A stretch of 64,000 bases of DNA from Bradyrhizobium prioriisuperbiae (GTDB lineage Bacteria; Pseudomonadota; Alphaproteobacteria; Rhizobiales; Xanthobacteraceae): assembly GCF_032397745.1 (NCBI RefSeq), contig NZ_CP135921.1:3956501-4020500 (forward strand), written 5' to 3'. Below the pieces are notes generated by a model. That model saw only the letters and a list, made by a program, of their open reading frames with translations, had not been told where the DNA came from and did no database searches. The position numbers were made by a program, and so were the translations under genes. The stretch's first letter is position 1; each line of letters starts with the position of its first letter. Below, piece after piece: positions 1-9,922 of this stretch.

Positions 1-906
<906 letters not shown>

Positions 907-956
907 TCGATCCGGCTTCCCGATTCCGCACAACCCGCTCGCGCGTTTCCGGCGCC

Positions 957-982
957 GCTGGTCCCTCTGCAGAGGGGCCAGC
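957..982. promoter_or_regulatory. 26-bp palindrome centred on CTGCAG
   Basis: Two 13-base arms (GCTGGTCCCTCTG and CAGAGGGGCCAGC) are adjacent and complementary except for one G:U-type pair. It sits between the aminotransferase stop and the ribosome binding site of the MFS gene, without a following T tract. It could be an operator, an mRNA-stabilising hairpin or a weak terminator; nothing further can be decided. Confidence 0.4.
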
Positions 983-1001
983 CGCCATTCAAGGAGTTAA
1001 C

Positions 1002-2306
1002 GTGGGTCTGTATGACCATTCGCAGGAAGGTCGTCTGATCAGCTCGGCGCGGGGCATGGCCGCGACCGGCCGAGCCCGGCTTTCCGAACGCCTGATCATC
1101 GTTCTGCTCAGTACGGTCGCGTTCGTGGTCGCCCTGAACTCCATCATCATTTTTCCGCTGGGTCCGTTCCTGGCGGCGAGCCTTGGTTTTCCGGCTCAGC
1201 AAGTCGGCTTCCTCGGCGGCAGTTATTCGATCGCCGCCGCCGTCGGCGGATTCGTCTCCGCCGGCTTTCTGGACAGGTTCGATCGCCGCGCAGCGCTGGT
1301 TGCCTGCGCTCTCGGGTTCGTCGCGGCGACGGCGCTCTGCGCTACGGCGACGAACATCGCCGGGCTGGTCGCCATGCGGGCGCTTGCCGGATTGTTCGCC
1401 GGTCCCTTGTGGGGGCTGCTGATCGCCATCGCTTCGGACAATGTACCGCCGGAGCGGCGCGGCGCGGCGGTCGGGGTTTTGATCGGCGCCTACGGCTTGG
1501 CATTGATTGTCGGGCTGCCCCTGGGGGTCATGGTCGCGACCTCGGCAATGGGCTGGCAGATGAACTTCGTCGGCATCGCCGTCATCAGCCTGATTCTGGC
1601 TGGAATCGTCAGCTGGCAGATCGGCGCGCAACGCCAGCACCTGGCCGAATTGCGAACCTGGAGTTGGTCCGAACAGCAGGCCGCCATGATCGAACTCGCC
1701 ACGGCGCGCTCCAGCATTCTCGCGTTTCTGCTGATTGCGAGCGCGTCCTATGCAGCTCTGCTGATCTCGCCGAACCTCGCCGTGTTCGCCGTCCACAATG
1801 CTGGTCTGTCGCCGGAGCGCCTGGCGCATGTCTATCTGCTGGGCGGCGTCATGTCTCTGCTGGCGATGCCGTTGACGGGCCGCCTGGTCGATAGCCTCGG
1901 CGCAACGCCCGTCTCCATTGCCGTCGCCATGATCACCACTGTTCTTCTGGTCGTCGTCTTCATCGACCGTCGTGCGATCGACCTGCCCGCGGTTCCGCTG
2001 TTTGCTCTCATCGTTGTTTTCCAACTGGTGCGCAGCACGGTCAACCAGGCCTGGGTCACGCGCGTGCCGGCTGTCGGGGAGCGCGCGGCCTTTCAAGCTC
2101 TCATCGCCGCGTTCACCAATCTCGCGCAGGCCGCGGGCGCCGCCAGCGCGCCGTTCCTGCTCGGCCTTTCGCCGGATGGGCAGCTTGTCGGAATGGATGC
2201 TGTTGCCCTGCTGGCTCTGTTGATGACCTGGGCTGCGCCTCCTCTGTTGCTCATGCTTGATCGTGTCCTGGCCAATCGGGCTCTGCCCCCCAACAGCCCG
2301 CCGTGA
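1002..2306 (+). CDS. MFS transporter
   Basis: The 434-residue protein is mostly hydrophobic, with about twelve predicted membrane segments in two halves. The loop GFLDRFDRRAAL after the second helix matches the major facilitator motif GxxxDRxGRR, and a second copy, GRLVDSLGATP, lies in the C-terminal half. The GTG start at 1002 is preceded by AAGGAG at 991-996. It probably exports or imports a small metabolite related to the flanking aminotransferase and FAD oxidoreductase. The stop overlaps the region where the next gene could begin, suggesting co-transcription. Substrate unknown. Confidence 0.88.
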   Translation: MGLYDHSQEGRLISSARGMAATGRARLSERLIIVLLSTVAFVVALNSIIIFPLGPFLAASLGFPAQQVGFLGGSYSIAAAVGGFVSAGFLDRFDRRAALVACALGFVAATALCATATNIAGLVAMRALAGLFAGPLWGLLIAIASDNVPPERRGAAVGVLIGAYGLALIVGLPLGVMVATSAMGWQMNFVGIAVISLILAGIVSWQIGAQRQHLAELRTWSWSEQQAAMIELATARSSILAFLLIASASYAALLISPNLAVFAVHNAGLSPERLAHVYLLGGVMSLLAMPLTGRLVDSLGATPVSIAVAMITTVLLVVVFIDRRAIDLPAVPLFALIVVFQLVRSTVNQAWVTRVPAVGERAAFQALIAAFTNLAQAAGAASAPFLLGLSPDGQLVGMDAVALLALLMTWAAPPLLLMLDRVLANRALPPNSPP

Positions 2307-2329
2307 TGTCTTCGGAGAAGGAGAGCGCC

Positions 2330-3709
2330 ATGCGAGACGAGTTGCTGCACGACAATGAAACGTCGCTGCCGCAGGTTTACAGGACGGGCGTCGACGATCC
2401 TCCGACCCGGGTCCTGACCGGGTATCAGCGCGCCGATGTGGCGATCGTCGGGGCAGGGCTCACGGGCTTGTCGGCAGCGCTCCATGCCGCCAGGCTGGGA
2501 ATGACCGTTGCGGTGGTGGAAGCCAATGGGATCGGCACCGGTGCCAGCGGGCGGAGTTTCGGCCAGGTCGTCCCCTATTTGAAGCATGAACCGGGGCATG
2601 CCCTGAAGCTGTTCGGGGAGACTCTGGGAGAACGGCTGGTCACGGCGGCCGCCAGCGGTCCTGATTTCGTGTTCGGACTGATCGAGACGTATCAGATTGC
2701 CTGCGAGGCGGTGCAAGGCGGGCTGATCTTCGCGGCCCATTCTTCCGAAGGCCTCGAACGGCTGACGCAGCGCGCCGCTTTCTGGCGCAGACGTGGAGCG
2801 ACTGTCGACATTCTCGATCGGGACGGAACGTCACAGGCGATCGGCGGCGGAGATTATCCGGGCGCGCTGCTCGATCACCGCGGCGGCACGCTGAACTCCT
2901 TCGCATTCACGGTCGGTCTCGCGCGGGCTGCGGCAATGAATGGCGTCAGCCTGTTCTGCGGCTCACCCGCCGAAGCGATCAGTCGCCATGGTGCGACCGG
3001 TTGGAAGTTGAAGACCGGTTCCGGATCCTTGATTGCCGACAAGATATTGATCTGCACCAATGCCTATCGCAACGATCTGGCCCCCGGCATCGGCGCTCAT
3101 GTGCTTCCCATCCGCGTTCACCAGGCCGCAAGCGAACCTCTTCCTGCCGAGATCGCAAGCACGATCCTCCCTGGCGGACGAGCCCTGACCGATACGCGCC
3201 GGTTGCCGTCCGGTGTTCGTCTCACCAGAGACCGACGCCTCGTCGTCACCATTGAAGGCCCCTTGTTCTCGACCGGCGGCGCCGATCTCAAGCACGCTGC
3301 CGCGCGCATTTCCGGACTCTTTCCGCACCTCGGCCCGATGGTGTGGCAGCCGAGCTGGAGCGGTTGGATTGACATGGCGCCGGACCAGTATCCGCGCATC
3401 ATCGAAGCGGCGCCAGGCATCATGGTCGGCACCGGCCTCAGCGGGCGTGGTCTTGCTCTTGGGCCGCTGCTCGGCCGCGACCTGGCGCACCGGGCCGCCG
3501 GCGCGCATTCCGACGAACTCGCATTCGGCGTCGTCGGTCCGCAGGACGGCCCGCGCTGGCCCATCGGAGCCAAGGCGATCGCCGGCGGAGCGGCACTGCA
3601 GCGCAGATGGATGGATCGGATCGATGTTTGGCGCAGGCGCGGCTGGGCACGAGACCGCGGGATCTCTCCGCAAAACAGGCGCGCGCGTCGCTCCCATCTC
3701 GCGACCTGA
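2330..3709 (+). CDS. FAD-dependent oxidoreductase, DAO/DadA-PuuB family
   Basis: An N-terminal Rossmann FAD motif (VAIVGAGLTGLSAA, about residue 39) is followed by GTGASGRSFGQV and the C-terminal FAD-closing motif GTGLSGRGLALGP, the layout of D-amino-acid oxidase/gamma-glutamylputrescine oxidase-like enzymes. It should oxidise a secondary or primary amine or amino acid with FAD. ATG 2330 was chosen because GGAGAAGGAG lies just upstream; in-frame GTG 2303/ATG 2306 would overlap the MFS stop. The last 35 residues are Arg-rich and unlike the family, so the C-terminus may be altered or extended. Context with an aminotransferase and MFS transporter supports amine/amino-acid catabolism. Confidence 0.85.
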   Translation: MRDELLHDNETSLPQVYRTGVDDPPTRVLTGYQRADVAIVGAGLTGLSAALHAARLGMTVAVVEANGIGTGASGRSFGQVVPYLKHEPGHALKLFGETLGERLVTAAASGPDFVFGLIETYQIACEAVQGGLIFAAHSSEGLERLTQRAAFWRRRGATVDILDRDGTSQAIGGGDYPGALLDHRGGTLNSFAFTVGLARAAAMNGVSLFCGSPAEAISRHGATGWKLKTGSGSLIADKILICTNAYRNDLAPGIGAHVLPIRVHQAASEPLPAEIASTILPGGRALTDTRRLPSGVRLTRDRRLVVTIEGPLFSTGGADLKHAAARISGLFPHLGPMVWQPSWSGWIDMAPDQYPRIIEAAPGIMVGTGLSGRGLALGPLLGRDLAHRAAGAHSDELAFGVVGPQDGPRWPIGAKAIAGGAALQRRWMDRIDVWRRRGWARDRGISPQNRRARRSHLAT

Positions 3710-3910
3710 CGATCGTCGAATGGAGTTCAGGGTCAACTCATGGTGCTGGCTTCGCGGGCCTGGTAACGGCGAAGTCTAGCTGAATGCCGTGAACATCGCC
3801 GCAGGCCGGGCAGGCTTGACCGAGACCGACATGGCCTTGAACGCTGGCTGAGCAAGCCTTCGTCGAGACGATGACGGCGTTCGATAGCTCCGAGGAGCCC
3901 GCGGCGACTT

Positions 3911-3997
3911 GGAGCGTTTTCCAGCGACCTGGATACCGGTTCTCCCGCGGCAAACGCCAAGCGTTTGCGCGGAGAAACCGCGTCAAACAAGAATCTA
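3911..3997 (+). repeat. Dispersed intergenic repeat with GAGCGTTTTCCAGCGA and CGCGTCAAA ends
   Basis: The stretch between the FAD oxidoreductase and capA contains GAGCGTTTTCCAGCGA, GGATACCGGTTC and CGCGTCAAAC in that order. A related copy in the opposite orientation lies at 35138-35190. This is a common type of non-coding repeat in Bradyrhizobium-group genomes. The tail overlaps the last codons of capA. Confidence 0.6.
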
Positions 3998-5419
3998 GGG
4001 GGAGGCCGTCTGCTGCCCGATGCGGACGATGCCGACGCCGTCCTCGATGGCGATCCGGGTGCCGAACGGTTCCGAAAGACCTTGCAGGCGCTTCAGGATG
4101 GACTGGGCTTTTTCGGTGTCCGCCAGGACGGGCACTCCGCGCCGCGATGCTCGCCCCAAGGCGTCCAGATCGATGGGGTAGAGCCGGATTTCCTTGATGT
4201 CGCCGCGCTCGAAGCGGCTGACCGCGACGACACTTTCCAGCAGCGTCGTGTCGTTCAAGAGCAGCTCGCGCCATTGATGCATGTAGGTGGCGGGCGTGAT
4301 GGCGTCCGGGTTGGCGCCGAGCAGCGCGTAATGGTCACGCGGCAACGGTTGCAGCGCGTCGTCCATGTGGCAGAAATTCGCCAGCGAATAGAAGATCGGC
4401 TTGCCTTTGTAGATTTCGATCCCCCGCAACAAATGAGGCCCGTGCCCGACGAAAATATCGGCGCCGGCGTCGATCGCCTTGTGCGCGATCGCCTGCATGA
4501 AGGCTGCCGGAACGAGGTTGGATTGGTCGAATTCGTGGCTGTGCATGGACACCACGGTGAAGTCCGCCGCCTGCTTGCCTTGCCGGATGTTGCTCAGGAT
4601 ATCGCGTTCATCCCTGGCATCGATCTCGAACGTGCGGATGACGCTGTCGCCGACGCCCGGGTCGCTGCGATAACTCGTCGTCTCGAGCGTGACCGTGCCC
4701 GCCGCGGGGCGCGCGGTCCATTCCGTCGGCGGCACCGCCCTTCGCAGAGCCTCGAGCACGGCAAGGCGCTGCGGCGAGACGGTCACGATCCGCGTGACGC
4801 GCAATGCGTTGACACCGCCGCGGCCGGGAATTTCACCCAGAGGATCCATCGCTCGCGACATCGGCGTGAAAGTCGAGGTGAGGCCGATCAGCGCGGCGCG
4901 GACCGATTTCACCTCCAGGAAACGCGGCGCACGGGCCGCGGCAAGGGTCTCGCCGGTTCCGGCGTGAGCGATGCCGGCGCGGTCCAGGGCCTGGCTGGTG
5001 GCGCGCATGCCCTCGACTCCCCAGTCGGTCGCATGATTGTTGGCGCGGCCCACCATGTTGAAGCCCAAGGCCTTCAAGTCCTGAGGCTGGTCGGGCGTCG
5101 CCAGAAGCCAACTGCCGCCCGCTTCCGCCTGGGCGGTGCCGGCGAAGCTTTTGAGGTCGAGAGCGGTGTCCTCATAATTGCCGACCGTGATGTCCGCGTT
5201 CCGCAGAATGTCCAGAAGTCCTGGTGACACCACCTTGAGCATTCCGGTGATCGGATAGGTGCAGATCAGATCGCCGACGGCCGTCACGGTAAAGCCGTCC
5301 GGGACGTGGTTCTGCTCCGGCTGCGGCGAGGCGGTCTCGGATGATGCCGGCCCGGCCGCAAACGTCTGGAGCATCGCCATGATCAAGGAGTAAGTCAGGA
5401 TTTGCCGCCTTCGTATCAT
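3995..5419 (-). CDS. CapA family protein (metallophosphoesterase-like fold)
   Basis: The 474-residue protein begins with a signal peptide (MIRRRQILTYSLIMAM, cleavage near AGPASSETA), so it acts outside the cytoplasmic membrane. CapA signatures are present: AVGDLIC, GNYEDT, RANNHATDWG, SMHSHE and VGHGPH, which together form a metal-binding calcineurin-like site. Relatives include the poly-gamma-glutamate capsule protein CapA/PgsA, but no capB/capC ligase genes are nearby, so capsule synthesis cannot be inferred. The ATG at 5419 is preceded by AGGAG; an in-frame upstream ATG at 5476 has no such site. It is divergent from the enolase-superfamily gene. Confidence 0.82.
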   Translation of the reverse strand: MIRRRQILTYSLIMAMLQTFAAGPASSETASPQPEQNHVPDGFTVTAVGDLICTYPITGMLKVVSPGLLDILRNADITVGNYEDTALDLKSFAGTAQAEAGGSWLLATPDQPQDLKALGFNMVGRANNHATDWGVEGMRATSQALDRAGIAHAGTGETLAAARAPRFLEVKSVRAALIGLTSTFTPMSRAMDPLGEIPGRGGVNALRVTRIVTVSPQRLAVLEALRRAVPPTEWTARPAAGTVTLETTSYRSDPGVGDSVIRTFEIDARDERDILSNIRQGKQAADFTVVSMHSHEFDQSNLVPAAFMQAIAHKAIDAGADIFVGHGPHLLRGIEIYKGKPIFYSLANFCHMDDALQPLPRDHYALLGANPDAITPATYMHQWRELLLNDTTLLESVVAVSRFERGDIKEIRLYPIDLDALGRASRRGVPVLADTEKAQSILKRLQGLSEPFGTRIAIEDGVGIVRIGQQTASP

Positions 5420-5526
5420 CGGTGTCTCCTTGATCGTCGCCGTTTCCGCGAAGGCCGGGTCTTGTGATCCCCGCACAGGCGAAGCGCCGGGCGGGTGAAC
5501 GGGATGCTGGAAACGGCTTTACATCG

Positions 5527-5545
5527 ATATGAAACGATTCCATAT
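5527..5545. promoter_or_regulatory. Putative operator, imperfect palindrome ATATGAAACGATTCCATAT
   Basis: This 19-bp imperfect palindrome lies in the divergent gap between capA and the enolase-superfamily gene. Its reverse complement shares TGGAAnCGTTTCATA with the box at 7076-7094 before the ABC importer, with one differing base in those 15. The GGAA/TTCC-type half sites resemble operators of IclR-family regulators, but no regulator gene is in this part of the window. Confidence 0.45.
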
Positions 5546-5658
5546 TGAGACGGAATTGTCGAGATCATGTTCTGATATATATTATCTTTCTAGGATGAAC
5601 CGATCGCTTTCGCCGGTTGCAAGTCACCGAGAAGCGGTCATGACCCCGCTGTCCCGCC

Positions 5659-6783
5659 ATGATGACAAATCCCTGTTTCTCCGGTGTGAGCCTTCGTGTT
5701 TCGGAAGCTCGCCTGCATTATCCGTCCGGTGAGGAGGTGCACACGGCTGCGTCGGGGCGTGTCGATGCCCTGCACGAGATCTTTCTGGAGATCGGAACGG
5801 AGACCGGCTTCTGCGGACTCGGCGAGATCCGCGCCAACATCGCCTTCATCACCGGCACTCCCGAATCTCGCGTGCTGCCGGGAATCGTCGGGCTGCTGCG
5901 CGCGATTGACTGGCGCAAGGAGCCGGCTGCGATCCTGCGGGACCTGCCGATGCCCGGTGCCGGGTTTCCGAAGATCAGCCGGGCCCTTGTCGAGAACGCG
6001 CTCGTCGACGGCCTCGGCCGCGCCGAGGGGCGCACGGCTTGCAGTTTTCTCGGCGGGGCCTGGCAAAGGGCCGTGCCGTGCAATCAATGCATCTTCTGGG
6101 GCGACGACGCGGCCATGCATCGCTTGGCGGAGCGTTACTGGGCCGAAGGGTTTCGCTCCATCAAACTGCGTGTTGGCATCGGAACGCTGGACGATGACCA
6201 TCGACGGGCCGCGTGGCTGCGCGAACGCTTTGGCGACGATCTGCATCTGGCCGTCGATGCCAACGGGGCCTGGACTCCGTCAGCGTCACTGGCGGCCATC
6301 GCCCGCCTGGGGCCCCTGGGGATCGACTATGTCGAACAGCCAACCTCGCCGGGAGACTGGGGTGCCCTGGAGGAGGTCGGACGCGCGACAGATATTCCCA
6401 TCATGATCGATGAGGGTCTCCAGGGCGAACACGACATCGCTCTGCTCTGCCGGCAAGCGCCGCGCTTTTCCGCGCATCTCAAGATCGCCAAGGCCGGCGG
6501 TGCGCTCGCGATGGTGAAAATCGGCAGGCGGCTTGACCGCCACGGGGTGTCCTATGTGGTCGGGCAGATGAACGAGGGGACCGTGGCCACGGCGACCGCC
6601 ATTCATTGCGCCATGGCGCTCAAGCCCATGTTCGGGGAGCTCTATGGTGCATTGGGCCTGTTGGATGATCCGGCCTCGGGCGTGAGTTATGCCGGCGGCC
6701 AGGTCTCGGTGCGGGAGCGTCCTGGTTTCGGCGTCTCTTTCGATCCGAGCCTAACCCGGACGCTGTGGATCTCGGAATCCTGA
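5659..6783 (+). CDS. Mandelate racemase/muconate lactonizing enzyme family protein (enolase superfamily)
   Basis: The 374-residue protein has the enolase-superfamily layout: a capping domain, then a barrel with metal ligands D200 (AVDANGAW), E226 (DYVEQP) and D251 (MIDEG), and a general-base Lys at K275 or K278 (LKIAKAGG). At the end of the second barrel strand it has K169-L-R171 instead of the usual K-x-K, so the residue that normally acts as base on one face is Arg. Such enzymes abstract a proton alpha to a carboxylate (dehydratase, racemase, epimerase or cycloisomerase). The start is uncertain: no clear ribosome binding site precedes ATG 5659 or 5662. Metabolic context suggests a dehydratase or racemase for the imported substrate. 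Confidence 0.85.
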   Translation: MMTNPCFSGVSLRVSEARLHYPSGEEVHTAASGRVDALHEIFLEIGTETGFCGLGEIRANIAFITGTPESRVLPGIVGLLRAIDWRKEPAAILRDLPMPGAGFPKISRALVENALVDGLGRAEGRTACSFLGGAWQRAVPCNQCIFWGDDAAMHRLAERYWAEGFRSIKLRVGIGTLDDDHRRAAWLRERFGDDLHLAVDANGAWTPSASLAAIARLGPLGIDYVEQPTSPGDWGALEEVGRATDIPIMIDEGLQGEHDIALLCRQAPRFSAHLKIAKAGGALAMVKIGRRLDRHGVSYVVGQMNEGTVATATAIHCAMALKPMFGELYGALGLLDDPASGVSYAGGQVSVRERPGFGVSFDPSLTRTLWISES

Positions 6784-6824
6784 CCGAAAGCGGCGCGGCC
6801 TTCATTTATTTAAATGCGTAAATG

Positions 6825-6849
6825 CGCCGGTGAGACACCGGCGAGTTTT
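6825..6849 (+). terminator. Hairpin terminator after the enolase-superfamily gene
   Basis: A perfect stem CGCCGGTG-AGA-CACCGGCG is followed by GAGTTTT. It lies 42 bp past the stop codon and probably separates this gene from the ABC operon. The rest of 6850-7075 shows no gene I can support. Confidence 0.6.
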
Positions 6850-7075
6850 CGCAGAGCAAGCCGCTGGTTTGGCGGCCGCTCCAATCTCCTCTGCATCGGC
6901 GCGCGCGTGATGACGATCGTTGCAGCGCTGCGCAGATATTGAGCGGCCGGTCACGTCGACATGCGAAGGATCGCTGCACGCCGTGTCGAACTGCGACCGC
7001 AAACTCCGGGAAAAAACCACGTCGAGCCGCGCATGACGCCTCGATCTGCCCCATCGGCGGACCATCATTGCCCGA

Positions 7076-7094
7076 TTTGGAACCGTTTCATAAT
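7076..7094. promoter_or_regulatory. Putative operator TTTGGAACCGTTTCATAAT before the ABC operon
   Basis: The sequence shares TGGAAnCGTTTCATA with the reverse complement of the box at 5527-5545. It sits about 50 bp upstream of the start of the substrate-binding protein, a position suitable for repression or activation. A shared transcription factor is an inference. Confidence 0.45.
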
Positions 7095-7144
7095 TGGCCT
7101 GTGATTTGCTTGGACTGATGGAGCGCCATGGACTGGAGGGAAGA

Positions 7145-8146
7145 ATGATGCGGGCATCGACAAGGATTTTCGGTTGGGCAGCCGTGATAGGCACGATCTT
7201 GGTGTCGCTGCTCCCCTTGGCGCCGGCGGCTGCGGAGCCGATGCCCAAGCTCGATTTTGCCGGCTCCTTCACGTGGCTGGGCCAGGTCCCCATTCTTGTT
7301 GCCGTCGAGAAGGGCTTCTTCAAAGACGAAGGCCTGGACGTCAGCGTCCAGGTGATCCTGAGTTCGAGCGACCGGATCCGGGCCGTGACCTCCGGCGCTG
7401 TCGCGTTCAGCAACCTCGGCCGTTCGAGCGTGATCAGCGAGATGGCGCGCGGCAACAACAGCTTCTTCTATTTTGCCAATGTCGACGATTCTCCCGGCAG
7501 CGAAGGATGCTGGGCACGGGCCGGCTTCCAGTCCTTTCCCGACCTCAAGGGCAAGAAAGTCGCGGCCAACACCTCGGCCGAGGTGACGATGGACGGCCTG
7601 CTTCAGAACTCCGGCATGAGCACGCGGGACATCCAGTTCGTGAATCTGTCGCCCAACGAGATGGCGCTCGCGCTCGGACGCGGCGATGTCGATGCGGCCT
7701 GTGTATGGCAACCGCTGCTCGACAACCTCAAGAAGGCTGCGCCGGATGGAAAGCTGCTCGGCACCGACGCCGACACGGAGAGCTACAAGCGCTTCGGCAC
7801 GATGTCATCGCCGGACATTCTGATCATCTCCCGAAAGCTGGTGGAGGAGCACCCCGATCAGGCGCGCCGACTTGCGGTCGCGATCCTCCGCGGAGCGGAT
7901 TATGTGAACGAGAATCCTGAAGCCGCCGCCGCCGCCGTCGCGCACCTGTTCCGGCAACCGCCCGATGTCTTGCTCGCCGGCATCAGGAACTTCAAATACT
8001 ACGGCTCGAAAGGCTGGCGACAGCATCTCAACAAGCACACCGAGCAGATGCAGTTTCTCTCGCTCTGGCTGCATCGGAACAAGAAGATCGAGAGTGCTCC
8101 CGACGTCAAGCAGTGGGAGAACACGTCGTTCGTCCCCGAATTGTGA
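7145..8146 (+). CDS. ABC transporter substrate-binding protein, NMT1/SsuA/TauA type
   Basis: The 333-residue protein starts with a signal peptide (charged MMRASTR, hydrophobic stretch, cleavage near APAAAEPMP). KLDFAGSFTWLGQVPILVAVEKGFFKDEGLDV-like features are those of periplasmic binding proteins for nitrate, sulfonate, taurine or pyrimidine precursors: a short first strand, then the GFFKDEGLDV segment. ATG 7145 or 7148 has GGAGGGAAG upstream; a TTG start at 7094 would spoil the signal peptide. It is the first gene of a binding protein-permease-ATPase operon. The ligand cannot be assigned. Confidence 0.85.
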   Translation: MMRASTRIFGWAAVIGTILVSLLPLAPAAAEPMPKLDFAGSFTWLGQVPILVAVEKGFFKDEGLDVSVQVILSSSDRIRAVTSGAVAFSNLGRSSVISEMARGNNSFFYFANVDDSPGSEGCWARAGFQSFPDLKGKKVAANTSAEVTMDGLLQNSGMSTRDIQFVNLSPNEMALALGRGDVDAACVWQPLLDNLKKAAPDGKLLGTDADTESYKRFGTMSSPDILIISRKLVEEHPDQARRLAVAILRGADYVNENPEAAAAAVAHLFRQPPDVLLAGIRNFKYYGSKGWRQHLNKHTEQMQFLSLWLHRNKKIESAPDVKQWENTSFVPEL

Positions 8147-8213
8147 AGTGTCGCTGGTCCGCGCGAGCGGAGCGGCATTCCCTGCGGCTCAATCTGATGG
8201 AAAGACAAGTGAC

Positions 8214-9056
8214 ATGACGTCGGCACCCGATATGGTCAGCAATCTCGTTGCTCCGCCCGACCGGGCGAAGCAGAAGCGCGGCGCGAGCCTTCGTGATCGC
8301 CCGATTATCCTGCTCAATGTCCTCGGCGTATTCGCATTTTGCGTCACCTGGACGCTGGCGACCGAAGGGGGCTGGGTGTCGCCGCTGTTTCTTCCGTCTC
8401 CGTTCAAGGTCGCAAGCGAGGCCGCGGGTGTCGCCGCCACTCACGAACTGTGGTGGGCGATCGCGGCGTCTTCGCTGCGCGTGTTTTTCGGCTTCGCGCT
8501 CGCAGCGGCCGTTGCAGTGCCTCTTGGCGTGCTGATGGGCAGCTGGTGGCCGGCCAAGGCGTTCATCGATCCGCTGATCTCGCTGCTGCGCCCGCTGCCT
8601 TCCATCACCTGGATTCCGCTCACGATGCTGTGGCTCGGTATTGGAGAAGCGCAAAAGGTCGCCATCGTGTTCATGGGGTCCTGGATCTACATCCTGCTCT
8701 ACACCGTGGAGAGCACCAAGCGGGTGGATCCGATCCTGATCAAGGCGGCAAGAAATCTTGGCGCCTCTGAGTTCGCCGTCATGCGGGAGGTCGTGCTTCC
8801 TGGTGCCCTTCCAGGAATTCTGTCGGGCCTCAAGGTCAGTCTCGCCATTGCCTGGTCCTGCGTGCTGTCGGCCGAGATGGTTGCGGCCCAGAACGGACTT
8901 GGCGCCCTGATCTGGTCAGCGAAGGACTGGGGCAATCTCGCGCTGGTGCTGGTGGGCATGGTGAGTATCTCGGCCACGGTGCTCATCGCCGATCTCCTGG
9001 CCAACCGGCTGGAGCGCGCGCTGCTGCCCTGGGAACGCCACAAGCGCCAGAACTGA
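8214..9056 (+). CDS. ABC transporter permease, SsuC/TauC type
   Basis: The 280-residue inner-membrane protein has about six hydrophobic segments and a typical EAA loop (KAARNLGASEFAVMREVVLP, then GALPGI) that contacts the ATPase. Start ATG 8214 gives a family-sized protein; the open frame extends upstream into the binding-protein gene but without a suitable start. It follows the binding protein by 67 bp and precedes the ATPase by 30 bp, so all three form one import operon. Confidence 0.88.
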   Translation: MTSAPDMVSNLVAPPDRAKQKRGASLRDRPIILLNVLGVFAFCVTWTLATEGGWVSPLFLPSPFKVASEAAGVAATHELWWAIAASSLRVFFGFALAAAVAVPLGVLMGSWWPAKAFIDPLISLLRPLPSITWIPLTMLWLGIGEAQKVAIVFMGSWIYILLYTVESTKRVDPILIKAARNLGASEFAVMREVVLPGALPGILSGLKVSLAIAWSCVLSAEMVAAQNGLGALIWSAKDWGNLALVLVGMVSISATVLIADLLANRLERALLPWERHKRQN

Positions 9057-9086
9057 CCCCGATCTCCGCGACAAAGGACGTTCTCG

Positions 9087-9869
9087 ATGTCATCAGTCAT
9101 TCTCTCCGCACAACATGTCAGCAAGTCCTTTTCCGTGCGCCAGAACGAGAGTGTTCTGGCACTGCGCGACGTCAGCCTCGATGTCTACGAGCACGAGTTC
9201 ATGTGTCTTCTCGGCGCGTCCGGATGCGGCAAGTCGACATTGCTGAACATGTTCGCAGGTTTCACGGCGCCGTCGCAGGGCGATATCCTGCTGCGATCGA
9301 GCCCGATCACCGGCATCGACCCCCGCTGCGGCATGATGTTCCAGTCCTATGCGCTGTTTCCATGGCGGACGGTTCGCAAGAACGTCGAGTTCGGCCCCCG
9401 CATGAAGGGTCTGCCTGCCGCCGAGTGCCGGGCCATCGCCGGTCGATTCATCGAGATGGTCGGCCTGCGCGGCTTTGCCGATCATTATCCGGCCGAATTG
9501 TCCGGCGGCATGCAGCAGCGCGCGACGCTCGCGCGCAGCCTGGCAGCCGATCCGGAAGTGCTGCTGATGGATGAGCCCTTTGCAGCGGTCGACGCCATGA
9601 CGCGCCACGTTCTGCAGGAGGAGCTCAGTCGCATTCAGCGGGAGAGCCTCAAGACCGTCGTGCTGGTGACCCACAACATCGATGAGGCATTGATCATGGC
9701 CGATCGCATCGTGGTGATGTCCCCCCATCCCGGCCAGATCAAGGCGGTCATCACCAATGACCTCGCGCGGCCGCGCGATATCGATGTTCAGCTGTCCCGT
9801 GCATGGGGCGCACTGAAGAAGGACGTCTGGTCGCTCGTCGCAGGCGACGTTTCGCTGCACGCGGCCTGA
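9087..9869 (+). CDS. ABC transporter ATP-binding protein, SsuB/TauB type
   Basis: The 260-residue ATPase contains Walker A GASGCGKST, a Q-loop (MMFQSYALFPWRT), the signature LSGGMQQR, Walker B VLLMDEPF and the switch His in VLVTHN. It powers the importer formed with the two preceding genes. The Q-loop and PWRT pattern is typical of nitrate/sulfonate/taurine transporters. Confidence 0.92.
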   Translation: MSSVILSAQHVSKSFSVRQNESVLALRDVSLDVYEHEFMCLLGASGCGKSTLLNMFAGFTAPSQGDILLRSSPITGIDPRCGMMFQSYALFPWRTVRKNVEFGPRMKGLPAAECRAIAGRFIEMVGLRGFADHYPAELSGGMQQRATLARSLAADPEVLLMDEPFAAVDAMTRHVLQEELSRIQRESLKTVVLVTHNIDEALIMADRIVVMSPHPGQIKAVITNDLARPRDIDVQLSRAWGALKKDVWSLVAGDVSLHAA

Positions 9870-9922
9870 CGTCCCCGCGACGGGGAGGCGGCGCGTATCG
9901 GACCGCAGAACAAGCCAGGGAG

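Noticed and set aside
3733..3990. Small frames between the FAD oxidoreductase and capA
   Set aside because: They overlap a known type of dispersed repeat and have no start signals.
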